This document shows, in pieces, positions 1 to 12,547 of a stretch of DNA of 64,000 nucleotides. Made by a program: the position numbers and the translations under genes. The notes below the pieces were generated by a model. That model made no database searches. It was not told where the DNA came from and saw nothing but the letters and a program-made list of their open reading frames with translations. The stretch lies in the NCBI GenBank assembly GCA_947623455.1, contig OX392527.1, positions 4,088,001 to 4,152,000 on the forward strand, read 5' to 3'. This DNA comes from Mimachlamys varia. Its lineage: Eukaryota > Mollusca > Bivalvia > Pectinida > Pectinidae. Positions within the stretch are counted from its first letter, which is position 1. The number at the start of each line of letters is the position of its first letter.

Positions 1-129
1 TTATAGTATAAACTGGCGCTCCCTCAGCTGTAGTATTGTAGTATCAACTGGCGCTCCCTCAGCTGTAGTATTGTAGTATAAACTGGCCCTCCCTCAGCTG
101 TAGTATTGTAGTATAAACTGGTGCTCCCT

Positions 130-1955
130 CAGCTGTGGTATTGTAGTATAAACTGGTGCTCCCTCAGCTGTAATATTGTAGTATAAACTGGTGCTCCCTC
201 AGCTGTGGTATTATAGTATAAACTGGTGCTCCCTCAGCTGTAGTATTGTAGTATATACTTGCGCTACCTCAGCTGTGGTATTATAGTATAAACTGGTGCT
301 CCCTCAGCTGTAATATTGTAGTATAAACTGGTGCTCCATCAGCTGTAGTATTGTAGTATAAACTGGTGCTCCCTCAGCTGTAATATTGTAGTATAAACTG
401 GCGCTCCCTCAGCTGTAGTATTGTAGTATAAACTGGTGCTCCCTCAGCTGTGGTATTGTAGCATAAACTGGTGCTCCATCAGCTGTAATATTGTAGTATA
501 AACTGGCGCTCCCTCAGCTGTAGTATTGTAGTATATACTGGCGCTCCCTCAGCTGTAATATTGTAGTATAAACTGGTGCTCCCTCAGCTGTAGTATTGTA
601 GTATAAACTGGCGCTCCCTCAGCTGTAGTATTGTAGTATAAACTGGCGCTCCCTCAGCTGTAATATTGTAGTATAAACTGGCGCTACTTCAGCTGTAGTA
701 TTGTAGTATAAACTGGTGCTCCCTCAGCTGTAATATTGTAGTATAAACTGGCGCTACTTCAGCTGTAGTACTGTAGTATGAACTGGCGCTCCCTCAGCTG
801 TAGTATTGTAGTACATACTGGCGCTCCCTCAGCTGTAGTATTGTAGTATATACTGGTGCTCCCTCAGCTGTGGTATTGTAGTATATACTTGCACTACCTC
901 AGCTGTGTTATTATAGTATAAACTGGCGCTCCCTCAGCTGTAGTATTGTAGTATAAACTGGCGCTCCCTCAGCTGTAGTATTGTAGTATAAACTGGCGCT
1001 CCCTCAGCTGTAGTATTGTAGTATAAACTGGTGCTCCCTCAGCTGTAGTATTGTAGTATATACTTGCGCTACCTCAGCTGTGGTAATATAGTATAAACTG
1101 GTGCTCCCTCAGCTGTAGTATTGTAGTATAAACTGGCGCTCCCTCAGCTGTAGTATTGTAGTATAAACTGGCGCTCCCTCAGCTGTAGTATTGTAGTATA
1201 AACTTGTGCTCCCTCAGCTGTGGTATTGTAGTATAAACTGGTGCTCCCTCAGCTGTAATATTGTAGTATAAACTGGTGCTCCCTCAGCTGTGGTATTATA
1301 GTATAAACTGGTGCTCCCTCAGCTGTAGTATTGTAGTATATACTTGCGCTACCTCAGCTGTGGTATTATAGTATAAACTGGTGCTCCCTCAGCTGTAATA
1401 TTGTAGTATAAACTGGTGCTCCATCAGCTGTAGTATTGTAGTATAAACTGGTGCTCCCTCAGCTGTAATATTGTAGTATAAACTGGCGCTCCCTCAGCTG
1501 TAGTATTGTAGTATAAACTGGTGCTCCCTCAGCTGTGGTATTGTAGCATAAACTGGTGCTCCCTCAGCTGTAATATTGTAGTATAAACTGGCGCTCCCTC
1601 AGCTGTAGTATTGTAGTATATACTGGCGCTCCCTCAGCTGTAATATTGTAGTATAAACTGGTGCTCCCTCAGCTGTAGTATTGTAGTATAAACTGGCGCT
1701 CCCTCAGCTGTAGTATTGTAGTATAAACTGGCGCTCCCTCAGCTGTAATATTGTAGTATAAACTGGCGCTACTTCCGCTGTAGTATTGTAGTATAAACTG
1801 GTGCTCCCTCAGCTGTAATATTGTAGTATAAACTGGCGCTACTTCAGCTGTAGTACTGTAGTATGAACTGGCGCTCCCTCAGCTGTAGTATTGTAGTACA
1901 TACTGGCGCTCCCTCAGCTGTAGTATTGTAGTATATACTGGCGCTCCCTCAGCTG
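130..1955. repeat. Higher-order tandem duplication, 1085 bp (31 monomers)
   Basis: Rare monomer variants recur exactly 1085 bp apart. The TATACTTGCGCTACCTC variant near 251 returns near 1336, and the GTATGAACTGG variant at 776 returns at 1861. The order of variants between them matches almost unit for unit, so about 130-870 was copied to about 1215-1955. This implies duplication of a 31-monomer block after the monomers had diverged. Edges are approximate. Confidence 0.85.
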
Positions 1956-3639
1956 TAATATTGTAGTATAAACTGGCGCTACTTCAGCTGTAGTACTGTA
2001 GTATAAACTGGCGCTCCCTCAGCTGTAGTATTGTAGTATATACTGGCGCTACTTCAGCTGTAGTATTGTAGTATAAACTGGTGCTCCCTCAGCTGTAATA
2101 TTGTAGTACATACTGGCGCTCCCTCAGCTGTAGTATTGTAGTACATACTGGCGCTACCTCAGCTGTAGTACTGTAGTATGAACTGGCGCTCCCTCAGCTG
2201 TAGTATTGTAGTATAAACTGGCGCTCCCTCAGCTGTAATATTGTAGTATAAACTGTTGCTCCCTCAGCTGTAGTATTGTAGTATAAACTGGTGCTCCCTC
2301 AGCTGTAGTATTGTAGTATAAACTGGTGCTCCCTCAGCTGTAGTATTGTAGTATAAACTGGTGCTACCTCAGCTGTGGTATTGTAGTATAAACTGGCGCT
2401 CCATCAGCTGTAGTATTGTAGTATAAACTGGTGCTCCCTCAGCTGTAGTATTGTAGTATAAACTGGTGCTCCCTCAACTGTGGTATTGTAGTATAAACTG
2501 GTGCTCCCTCAGCTGTAGTATTGTAGTATAAACTGGTGCTCCCTCAGCTGTAGTATTGTAGTACATACTGGCGCTACCTCAGCTGTAGTATTGTAGTATA
2601 TACTGGCGCTCCCTCAGCTGTGGTATTGTAGTATAAACTGGCGCTCCCTCAGCTGTGGTATTGTAGTATAAACTGGTGCTCCCTCAGCTGTAGTATTGTA
2701 GTATATACTGGTGCTCCCTCAGCTGTGGTATTGTAGTATAAACTGGCCCTCCCTCAGCTGTAGTATTGTAGTATAAACTGGTGCTCCCTCAGCTGTGGTA
2801 TTGTAGTATAAACTGGTGCTCCCTCAGCTGTAGTATTGTAGTATAAACTGGTGCTCCCTCAGCTGTAATATTGTAGTATAAACTGGTGCTTCCTCAGCTG
2901 TAGTATTGTAGTATATACTGGCGCTCCCTCAGCTGTAGTATTGTAGTATAAACTGGTGCTCCCTCAGCTGTAGTATTGTAGTATAAACTGGTGCTCCCTC
3001 AGCTGTAGTATTGTAGTATAAACTGGTGATCCCTCAGCTGTAATATTGTAGTATAAACTGGTCCTCCCTCAGCTGTAGTATTGTAGTATAAACTGGTGCT
3101 CCCTCAGCTGTAGTATTGTAGTATAAACTGGTGCTCCCTCAGCTGTAATATTGTAGTATAAACTGGTGCTTCCTCAGCTGTAGTATTGTAGTATATACTG
3201 GCGCTCCCTCAGCTGTAGTATTGTAGTATAAACTGGTGCTCCCTCAGCTGTAGTATTGTAGTATAAACTGGTGCTCCCTCAGCCGTAGTATTGTAGTATA
3301 AACTGGTGCTCCCTCAGCTGTAATATTGTAGTATAAACTGGTCCTCCCTCAGCTGTAGTATTGTAGTATAAACTGGTGCTTCCTCAGCTGTAGTATTGTA
3401 GTATAAACTGGTGCTCCCTCAGCTGTAGTATTGTAGTATAAACTGTTGCTCCCTTAGCTGTAATATTGTAGTATAAACTGGTCCTCCCTCAGCTGTAGTA
3501 TTGTAGTATAAACTGGTGCTCCCTCAGCTGTAATATTTTAGTATAAACTGGTGCTTCCTCAGCTGTAGTATTGTAGTATAAACTGGTGCTCCCTCAGCTG
3601 TAATATTGTAGTATAAACTGGTCCTCCCTCAGCTGTAGT

Positions 3640-5014
3640 ATTGTAGTATAAACTGGTGCTCCCTCAGCTGTAATATTGTAGTATAAACTGGTGCTCCCTC
3701 AGCTGTAGTATTGTAGTATAAACTGGTGCTCCCTCAGCTGTAGTATTGTAGTATAAACTGGCGCTCCCTCAGCTGTAGTATTGTAGTATAAACTGGCGCT
3801 CCCTCAGCTGTAGCATTGTAGTATAAACTGGTGCTCCCTCAACTGTAGTATTGTACATGTAGTATATATACTGGTGCTCCCTCAGCTGTAGTATTGAAGT
3901 ATAAACTGGTGCTCCCTCAGCTGTAGTATTGAAGTATAAACTGGCGCTCCCTCAGCTGTAGTATTGTAGTATAAACTGGTGCTCCCTCAACTGTAGTATT
4001 GTAGTATATATACTGGTGCTCCCTCAGGTGTAGTATTGTAGTATAAACTGGTGCTCCCTCAGCTGTAGTATTGTAGTATAAACTGGCGCTCCCTCAGCTG
4101 TAGTATTGTAGTATAAACTGGTGCTCCCTCAACTGTAGTATTGTAGTATATATACTGGTGCTCCCTCAGGTGTAGTATTGTAGTATAAACTGGCGCTCCC
4201 TCAGCTGTAGTATTGTAGTATATATACTGGTGCTCCCTCAGCTGTAGTACTGTAGTATAAACTGGCGCTCCCTCAGCTGTAGTATGGTCGTATAAACTGG
4301 TGCTCCCTCAGGTGTAGTATTGTAGTATAAACTGGTGCTCCCTCAGCTGTAATATTGTAGTATAAACTGGTGCTCCCTCAGCTGTAATATTGTAGTATAA
4401 ACTGGTGCTCCCTCAGCTGTAGTATTGTAGTATAAACTGGTGCTCCCTCAGCTGTAGTATTGTAGTATAAACTGGCGCTCCCTCAGCTGTAGTATTGTAG
4501 TATAAACTGGCGCTCCCTCAGCTGTAGCATTGTAGTATAAACTGGTGCTCCCTCAACTGTAGTATTGTACATGTAGTATATATACTGGTGCTCCCTCAGC
4601 TGTAGTATTGAAGTATAAACTGGTGCTCCCTCAGCTGTAGTATTGAAGTATAAACTGGCGCTCCCTCAGCTGTAGTATTGTAGTATAAACTGGTGCTCCC
4701 TCAACTGTAGTATTGTAGTATATATACTGGTGCTCCCTCAGGTGTAGTATTGTAGTATAAACTGGTGCTCCCTCAGCTGTAGTATTGTAGTATAAACTGG
4801 CGCTCCCTCAGCTGTAGTATTGTAGTATAAACTGGTGCTCCCTCAACTGTAGTATTGTAGTATATATACTGGTGCTCCCTCAGGTGTAGTATTGTAGTAT
4901 AAACTGGCGCTCCCTCAGCTGTAGTATTGTAGTATATATACTGGTGCTCCCTCAGCTGTAGTACTGTAGTATAAACTGGCGCTCCCTCAGCTGTAGTATG
5001 GTCGTATAAACTGG
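3640..5014. repeat. Higher-order tandem duplication, 714 bp
   Basis: The unusual monomer TTGTACATGTAGTATATATA occurs at 3851 and 4565, and the TAGCATTG variant at 3811 and 4525, both 714 bp apart. The intervening variants also match, so about 3640-4300 is duplicated at about 4354-5014. The segment 5000-5157 then adds a 70-bp dimer repeated with a TATGGTCGTATAAAC variant. Confidence 0.85.
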
Positions 5015-5233
5015 TGCTCCCTCAACTGTAGTATTGTAGTATAAACTGGCGCTCCCTCAGCTGTAGTATGGTCGTATAAACTGGTGCTCCCTCAACTGTA
5101 GTATTGTAGTATAAACTGGCGCTCCCTCAGCTGTAGTATGGTCGTATAAACTGGTGCAATAGTCTTACTTCAGATGTTAATTAAGTGGGAATAACGATGA
5201 TGCACATGATAAAATATAATTTTCATCTTACCT

Positions 5234-6537
5234 TCGAATTGGTATGATGTGTACAGTTAGAATGAGTGGTTTATATAACTATTGCTATGATATATATTAC
5301 TACAGTGAGAATGAGTGTTTTATATAAATATGGGTATGATATATATTACTACAGTGAGAATGAGTGTTTATATAAATATGGGTATGATATATATTACTAC
5401 AGTGAGAATGAGTGTTTTATATAAATATGGGTATGATATGTATTACTACAGTAAGAATGAGTGTTTATATAAATATGGGTATGATATATATTACTACAGT
5501 TAGAATGAGTGTTTTATATAAATATGGGTATGATATGTATTACTACAGTGAGAATGAGTGTTTTATATAAATATGGGTATGATATGTATTACTACAGTAA
5601 GAATGAGTGTTTATATAAATATGGGTATGATATGTATTACTACAGTAAGAATGAGTGTTTTATATAAATATGGGTATGATATGTATTACTACAGTAAGAA
5701 TGAGTGTTTTATATAAATATGGGTATGATATGTATTACTACAGTAAGAATGAGTGTTTATATAAATATGGGTATGATATGTATTACTACAGTTAGAATGA
5801 GTGTTTTATATAACTATTGCTATGATATGTATTACTACAGTAAGAATGAGTGTTTATATAAATATGGGTATGATATGTATTACTACAGTAAGAATGAGTG
5901 TTTATATAAATATGGGTATGATATATATTACTACAGTGAGAATGAGTGTTTATATAAATATGGGTATGATATGTATTACTACAGTAAGAATGAGTGTTTA
6001 TATAAATATGGGTATGATATGTATTACTGCAGTAAGAATGAGTGTTTATATAAATATGGGTATGATATGTATTACTACAGTTAGAATGAGTGTTTTATAT
6101 AACTATTGCTATGATATGTATTACTACAGTAAGAATGAGTGTTTATATAAATATGGGTATGATATGTATTACTACAGTAAGAATGAGTGTTTATATAAAT
6201 ATGGGTATGATATATATTACTACAGTGAGAATGAGTGTTTATATAAATATGGGTATGATATATATTACTACAGTGAGAATGAGTGTTTATATAAATATGG
6301 GTATGATATATATTACTACAGTGAGAATGAGTGTTTTATATAACTATTGCTATGATATGTATTACTACAGTTAGAATGAGTGTTTTATATAACTATTGGT
6401 ATGATATGTATTACTACAGTTAGAATGAGTGTTTATATAAATATGGGTATGATATGTATTACTACAGAACGAATGAGTGTTTATATAAATATGGGTATGA
6501 TATGTATTACTACAGTAAGAATGAGTGTTTTATATAA
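5234..6537. repeat. Minisatellite array, 48/49-bp unit with TATATAAATA box, about 27 copies
   Basis: The unit reads TATGATATGTATTACTACAG, then TTAGAATGAGTGTTTATATA, then AATATGGG. Copies with TTTTATATAA are 49 bp and those with TTTATATAA are 48 bp. Because 48 is a multiple of 3, several frames remain open for up to 180 codons; these tyrosine/methionine-rich ORFs are treated as by-products. A TAACTATTGC variant at 5811, 6100 and 6341 marks higher-order spacing of 289 and 241 bp. Most units contain a good TATA-box match (TATATAAATA). Confidence 0.96.
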
Positions 6538-6979
6538 TTATAAGAGTTATTTCAATTTTGTATAATATGTTTGAGTATGTTATAGATGTACGAGAGTAAA
6601 GTTGGTATTTCAGATAAATGTATAAAACATTTTACTTCGAAAGATATTACAGGTATTTGTAACGTAAATGGATTATTTCGAATTAGCATAATATGCATTA
6701 TTATCATTTAAATGAGTATTTTATATGTAAGTATAATGTTTATTTTGATTTAGCATAATATGCATTGTTATCGTTTAAATGGGTGTTCTATATAAATACA
6801 AATTATTATGACTTGTTGATTTAGCACCATGTGCAATATTGACGTCTAAATGAGTATTTTATATATATAATATTTATTTCTTTTTGATATAGCATTGTAA
6901 TATAAACGGATGAAGTATAAATAAATGTTACTGCTACACTAATATACAATTAAAATATGTCTAAGCATTAAACATATAG
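6538..6979. repeat. Degenerate about 76-bp repeat in AT-rich spacer
   Basis: Three diverged copies are visible at about 6670, 6750 and 6820. They share TTAGCATAATATGCATT followed by a TTTAAATGAGTATTTTATAT segment. The second half resembles the GAGTGTTTTATATAA part of the array just upstream, so this may be a decayed fringe of that array. The rest of the interval is AT-rich with no gene signal. Confidence 0.5.
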
Positions 6980-7133
6980 GGATTGAACGGCGTTTTTTTA
7001 ATTTTCATGCCGGTATGAATGCAAAGCGGTTACATCCATATTGCATGAAGCCCGCTAGGGCTTCATGGTCAATATGGATGTAACCGATTTGCATTCATAC
7101 CGGCATGAAAATTAAAACAACGCCGTCCAATTC
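6980..7133. mobile_element. Foldback palindrome F1 (head of family A element)
   Basis: A long imperfect inverted repeat. The left arm runs from ATTGAACGGCG through CATGCCGGTATGAATGC and GGTTACATCCATATTG. The right arm returns CAATATGGATGTAACC, GCATTCATACCGGCATG and CGCCGTCCAAT. The apex at 7047-7064 is the near-perfect TGAAGCCCGCTAGGGCTTCA, which contains CCCTAGCG on the complementary strand. Arms are about 75 bp, and a transcript would fold into one long hairpin. It has no ORF. It is followed by a 250-bp tail that recurs at 55.1-55.3 kb, so head plus tail is read as one nonautonomous element. Confidence 0.88.
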
Positions 7134-7384
7134 ATATATTTACATTTTTACTACTGAACAATTGTCTAATTTATTTTCTTATTTATTGAACAACTGGTTA
7201 ATCAACTGCGTTTGTTATTGCGCCGCCCTTTAAACGAAAAAGGCGGAACAGCCACAATTTGCGAAAAATTGGCGCCAATAATCTACCGTAGTCATTTGAA
7301 CGTTTGACGCAGGGGCGTTTTCCATGTTATCCGAAGCGGAGCCGTAAGACTCCCATTGAACAAGACTAATATATTACGTCATAA
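7134..7384 (+). mobile_element. Family A element tail (copy 1)
   Basis: Non-palindromic AT-rich sequence that matches the reverse complement of about 55076-55325. Shared landmarks in order are AACTGCGTTTGT, GGCGGAACAGCCA, ATTGGCGCCAATAAT, GTAGTCATTTGA, AGGGGC, ATGTTATCC and TAATATATTACG. By eye the identity is roughly 75-80% over about 245 bp. It lacks coding potential, so it is probably a nonautonomous element whose mobilising enzyme is unknown. Confidence 0.8.
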
Positions 7385-7842
7385 GTAATTCACGTGAATG
7401 GATGTATTCATACTGTATTCATGATGTATTCATAGTCTAGTGTTTGTTGTTTTCAGATGGTATGTTCATATAGAGAAGAAACAATCAGAATGTAAATATA
7501 TAAGTATATTTAAAAGGTGTATTCGAATGCTTTAGGCTGTGTTAGTGTGTTATAACAATGACAAAATCTTGATATCATATTTTGTAGATACTATATTTAA
7601 ACACTTATCAGAAAATATTATTACGTGGTCTTTTCAAAACTAAGCGGCGGTATTATTGCTACTTTTATTGCGCACTTTCTATTAGAATCACGTCTAATGT
7701 TAGATATTTGTGCTATATATATAAAATACACTTGGGCTTCGGAATTCGATGAAAATAACTTGTAAATAAGGCATTACGCAATACATGTGTACAATACATG
7801 AGATATTATGATATACAAAAGTTTATAATAATGTCAGGTTTA
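7385..7842. other. AT-rich spacer, no gene seen
   Basis: Between the family A tail and the 62-bp array. It contains short local repeats (ATGTATTCAT, TGTATTCATG) but no long ORF, RNA gene or recognisable mobile element. Confidence 0.6.
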
Positions 7843-10800
7843 TGTTTTACGTGATTTTTTATTTTCTATAATCTGTAGACTGTTCTAACCCCGTGTATAA
7901 GTTTACGTTATATGTAATGTTTTATTTTCTATAACCTGTTGACTGTTCTAACCTCATGTATAAGTTTATTATATATGTAATGTTTTATTTTTATAATCTG
8001 TAGACTGTTCTAACCCCGTGTATAAGTTTACGTTATATGTAATGTTTTATTTTCTATAACCTGTAGACTGTTCTAACCTCGTGTTCTATAATCTGTAGAC
8101 TGTTCTAACCTCGTGGATCAGTTTATGTTATATGTAATGTTTTATTTTCTATAACCTGTTGACTGTTCTAACCTCGTGTATCAGTTTATTTTATATGTAA
8201 TGTTTTATTTTCTATAACCTGTAGACTGTTCTAACCTCGTGTATAAGTTTATTTATATGTAATGTTTTATTTTCTATAACCTGTAGACTGTTCTAACCTC
8301 ATGTATAAGTTTATTATATATGTAATGTTTTATTTTTATAATCTGTAGACTGTTCAAACCTCGTGTATCAGTTTAATTTATATGCAATATTTGATTTTCT
8401 ATAACCTGTAGACTGTTCTAACCTCGTGAATAAGTTTATGTTATGTGTAATGTTTTATTTTCTATAACCTGTAGACCGTTCTTACCTCGTGTATCAGTTT
8501 ATTTTAAATGTTATGTTTGATTTTCTATAACCTGTAGACCGTTCTTACCTCGTGTATCAGTTTATTTTAAATGTTATGTTTGATTTTCTATAACCTGTAG
8601 ACCGTTCTTACCTCGTGTATCAGTTTATTTTAAATGTTATGTTTGATTTTCTATAACCTGTTGACTGTTCTAACCTCGTGTATCAGTTTATGTAATGTGT
8701 AATGTTTTATTTTCTATAACCTGTAGACCGTTCTAACCTCGTGTATCAGTTTATTTTATATGTAATGTTTTATTTTCTATAACCTGTTGACTGTTCTAAC
8801 CTCGTGTATAAGTTTATTTATAGGTAATGTTTTATTTTCTATAACCTGTAGACCGTTCTAACCTCGTGTATAAGTTTATTTATATGTAATGTTTTATTTT
8901 CTATAACCTGTAGACTGTTCTAACCTCATGTATAAGTTTATTTATATGTAATGTTTTATTTTCTATAACCTGTAGACCGTTCTAACCTCGTGTATAAGTT
9001 TATTTATATGTAATGTTTTATTTTCTATAACCTGTAGACCGTTCTAACCTCGTGTATAAGTTTATTTATATGTAATGTTTTATTTTCTATAACCTGTAGA
9101 CTGTTCTAGCCTCGTGTATCAGTTCAATTTATATGCAATATTTGATTTTCTATAACCTGTAGACTGTTCTAACCTCGTGTATAAGTTTATGTAATGTGTA
9201 ATGTTTTATTTTCTATAACCTGTAGACCGTTCTTACCTCGTGTATCAGTTTAATTTATATGCAATATTTGATTTTCTATAATCTGTAGACCGTTCTTACC
9301 TCGTGTATCAGTTTATTTTATATGTTATGTTCGATTTTCTATAACCTGTAGACCGTTCTAACCTCGTGTATAAGTTTATTTATATGTAATGTTTTATTTT
9401 CTATAACCTGTAGACTGTTCTAGCCTCGTGTATCAGTTCAATTTATATGCAATATTTGATTTTCTATAACCTGTAGACTGTTCTAACCTCGTGTATAAGT
9501 TTATGTAATGTGTAATGTTTTATTTTCTATTACCTGTAGACCGTTCTTACCTCGTGTATCAGTTTAATTTATATGCAATATTTGATTTTCTATAACCTGT
9601 AGACCGTTCTTACCTCGTGTATCAGTTTATTTTATATGTTATGTTCGATTTGCTATAACCTGTAGACTGTTCTAACCTCGTGTATCAGTTTATGTAATGT
9701 GTAATGTTTTATTTTCTATAACCTGTAGACTGTTCTAACCTCGTGTATAAGTTTATTTATATGTAATGTTTTATTTTCTATAACCTGTAGACTGTTCTAA
9801 CCTCGTGTATAAGATTATTATATATGTAATGTTTTATTTTCTATAACCTGTAGACTGTTCTAACCTCGTGTATAAGTTTATTTATATGTAATGTTTTATT
9901 TTCTATAACCTGTTGACTGTTCTAACCTCGTGTATAAGTTTATTTTATATGTAATGTTTTATTTTCTATAACCTGTAGACTGTTCTAACCTCGTGTATAA
10001 GTTTATTTATATGTAATGTTTTATTTTCTATAACCTGTAGACTGTTCTAACCTCGTGTATAAGATTATTATATATGTAATGTTTTATTTTTATAATCTGT
10101 AGACTGTTCTAACCTCGTGTATAAGATTATTATATATGTAATGTTTTATTTTTATAATCTGTAGACTGTTCTAACCTCGTGTATCAGTTTAATTTATATG
10201 CAATATTTGATTTTCTATAACCTGTAGACTGTTCTAACCTCGTGTATAAGTTTATGTAATGTGTAATGTTTTATTTTCTATAACCTGTAGACCGTTCTTA
10301 CCTCGTGTATCAGTTTATTTTATATGTTATGTTTGATTTTCTATAACCTGTAGACTGTTCTAACCTCATGTATAAGTTTATTCAATGTAATGTTTTATTT
10401 TCTATTACCTGTAGACCGTTCTTACCTCGTGTATAAGTTTATTTTATATGTAATGTTTTATTTTCTATAATCTGTAGACTGTTCTAACCTCATGTATAAG
10501 TTTATGTAATGTGTAATGTTTTATTTTCTATAATCTGTAGACTGTTCTAACCTCGTGTTCAATAATCTGTTGACTGTTCTAACCTCGTGTATCAGTTTAT
10601 TTTATATGTGATGTTTTATTTTCTATAACCTGTAGCCTGTTCTAACCTCGTGTTCAATAATCTGTTGACTGTTCTAACCTCGTGTATCAGTTTATGTAAT
10701 GTGTAATGTTTTATTTTTATATAACCTGTAGACCGTTCTAACCTCGTGTATCAGTTTATTTTATATGTAATGTTTTATTTTCTATAACCTGTAGACTGTT

Positions 10801-10908
10801 CTAACCTCGTATTCTATAATCTGTAGACTGTTCTAACCTCGTGTATAAGTTTATTTTATATGTGATGTTTTATTTTCTATAACCTGTAGACTGTTCTAAC
10901 CTCGTGTG
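7843..10908. repeat. Satellite array, about 62-bp unit, about 49 copies
   Basis: The unit core is TTTTCTATAACCTGTAGACT followed by GTTCTAACCTCGTGTATAAG and an AT-rich TTTATTTATATGTAATG segment. Unit length varies from about 37 to 64 bp because some copies lack part of the AT segment (for example near 8075 and 10550). Higher-order structure is visible: the TTCTAGCCTCGTGTATCAG variant recurs about 314 bp apart (9121 and 9435), and three nearly identical copies run from 8463 to 8645. Confidence 0.96.
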
Positions 10909-12149
10909 TTAGTTTCACAGCTGACTCCCTTCCTCTTCTTTTCCTTCGTTCACATTTTCATTGACGAAAAATCTAGTTGATTCAATAAATGTCGGATAAA
11001 AATACAATAAATGCAAAATTATTATCGTGTTCAAACTCTTGTCTTTTCTTTTTGTTTACTATCTACAACGAAAAAACAGTTTTTGAATAAATTTATTCAC
11101 ATCAATTACATCCAAATTTCGATACCGGCTTATATCAAAGGGTCATCGGAATGTTCGCCTTTCGTCTGCAGCCATGTTGCCCGCTCTTGTCACTTGAGAA
11201 AGAAATAAATGTGAACACTTGTGATTTTTATTACTTTAATAATTTGGTTTACAGGTTGAGTGTGGTATTAACTATCTAATGTAACTGTGTTTAAACATCC
11301 TTCCATTGAAGCTTTGTGGATTTCGGGTTTTGCAAATAGCCACATAAACAGATAAGTACATTATTTATGCGCCAGTAATTTGCCCGTCCGTCGACACCCT
11401 CCGATGTCCAGACTAGCCACACGGGGCTGCGGACACCTGCGCGATGTAGCCAGTCACAGGCTAGAACCTCGCGATCAAGAACGGTTAGCCTGAATGTTAT
11501 ATCAACTCTTATTTAATTCGTAAATATTACACCTATCCGTAATTTAAGACTTACTAGGCGGAGATAATTAGCAGGTTGTAAACTGTCGGTTTTTCGATGT
11601 TAAATTCCCTACAGTTAAACATAGGTATACACTTGTATGTGTACATTGCCTTCTCTGTGTTAAGCTGCACAGGAGCAGTGAATGGGTGGAGGCCAGCACG
11701 CGTCTCAGCGTTTAAAGTATTATGTGCATAATCAAGTTCAGATTTATCTCCATGGTCAAGACACGACTTCCTTTAAACAATTATTACACTAAAGAGACGT
11801 TGACAAACAGTTCTTAATCAATAATGTGTCAAAAATATATCAATTTGAAATTATTTAATATTCCTGGTGACAAACGGTACTGAAATAACTGTATCTCCAA
11901 CGAATACTGTTTCTACAACATCTAAATTACTTTATCATCGCAAATCGACGTGGTTTAAGAATGCAATACCGGTTAATGCTTAAGAAACTATCACGTTATT
12001 TCTATTTCCATAGCTACCAGGCGGTGTTTAACAATGCTTTGCGCGATTATGAGCACTGTTCATTGTCAATGTAACGAGTTTAAGTTTAAAATGGTTTAAA
12101 TTATACATATGTGATAAGTGATATTCATACTGTTTTAAACACATATATG
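10909..12149. other. Non-repetitive spacer, no gene recognised
   Basis: Mostly AT-rich, with a more GC-rich patch at about 11385-11475 (CGTCCGTCGACACC, GGGGCTGCGGACACCTGCGC). No ORF above 65 codons and no plausible exon pair were seen. The patch could be a regulatory or old exonic remnant, but nothing specific supports that. Confidence 0.5.
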
Positions 12150-12547
12150 TTATATATCGACTGCCGACAAACAAACTTACAACACAGGGATTCGAGAGGT
12201 TGATAAGAACTATGAGCAAGCTTTATGGTCGCCATATCTATCTCATTGAGAGATATTTTATATCTTTGTGTGGTATGAAGATGATCATTCGTGTGCTGAC
12301 TTGTTGTGATTGACAATGATGACCCAGTTCTCACTTTGATGACACGACGTTTACTTGGATGTGACCAAGATCTACATGCTGGGTGTCGTTGATGAAGCAG
12401 AAGACGCTTACTTTTCCGGAATACCTGGTCTTATTCTCTTTTTTACAAGGGTCTCAAAGTAAATATTTCCTTTGTTTAAATTTCCCCCTGTGTTTCGTCG
12501 ATTTTGAGTTCGGATTATGGTTTTTTGACGCTTCAGTATTCTCTGAT
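12150..12547 (+). mobile_element. RT-Y retroelement copy R1, 3' end, sense
   Basis: This copy contains the end of the element's protein-coding part followed by its 3' untranslated tail. Tail landmarks shared with the other copies are GAAGCAGAAGACGCTTACT, TCCGGAA, CCTGGTCTTATTCTCTT, TTTCCTTTGTTTA, TCGATTTTGAGTTCGGATTA and GACGCTTCAGTATTCT. The same order appears at 21.2 and 32.2 kb on this strand and at 16.5, 30.3 and 53 kb on the other. Class assignment is open: the RT resembles eukaryotic RT_like proteins (possibly Penelope-like), but this could not be tested. Confidence 0.85.
12155..12313 (+). pseudogene. RT-Y protein C-terminal fragment (5'-truncated)
   Basis: An open frame of about 52 codons ends at TGA 12311-12313. 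It contains RLPTNKLTTQGFERL and then SKLYGRHIYLIERY, matching the SKFYGRHLGLIENY segment of the 53.8-kb copy and the KFYGRHHDLVDRY-type motif that follows the fingers/palm region in this RT family. The catalytic YIDD region is missing, so this is a dead 5'-truncated copy. Reading continues directly into the shared 3' tail, which fixes the order protein end then tail. Confidence 0.78.

Larger units (their letters stand above)
1..5157. repeat. Satellite array, 35-bp unit, about 147 copies
   Basis: The array is already running at base 1, so its left end is outside the window. The unit includes AGCTGTAGTATTGTAGTATA followed by AACTGGYGCTCCCTC and repeats every 35 bp; slightly longer units occur after 3850 (inserts such as TTGTACATGT). 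Each unit has a CAGCTG palindrome. Variation is mostly single substitutions (GYGCT, TAGTA/TAATA/TGGTA). It stops abruptly near 5157. No ORF of note, because 35 is not a multiple of 3. Confidence 0.98.

Noticed and set aside
5315..6565. Tyrosine/methionine-rich ORFs of up to 180 codons
   Set aside because: They arise only because the unit is 48 bp and stop-free in some frames. Three frames carry the same kind of peptide, and the 49-bp units switch frames.
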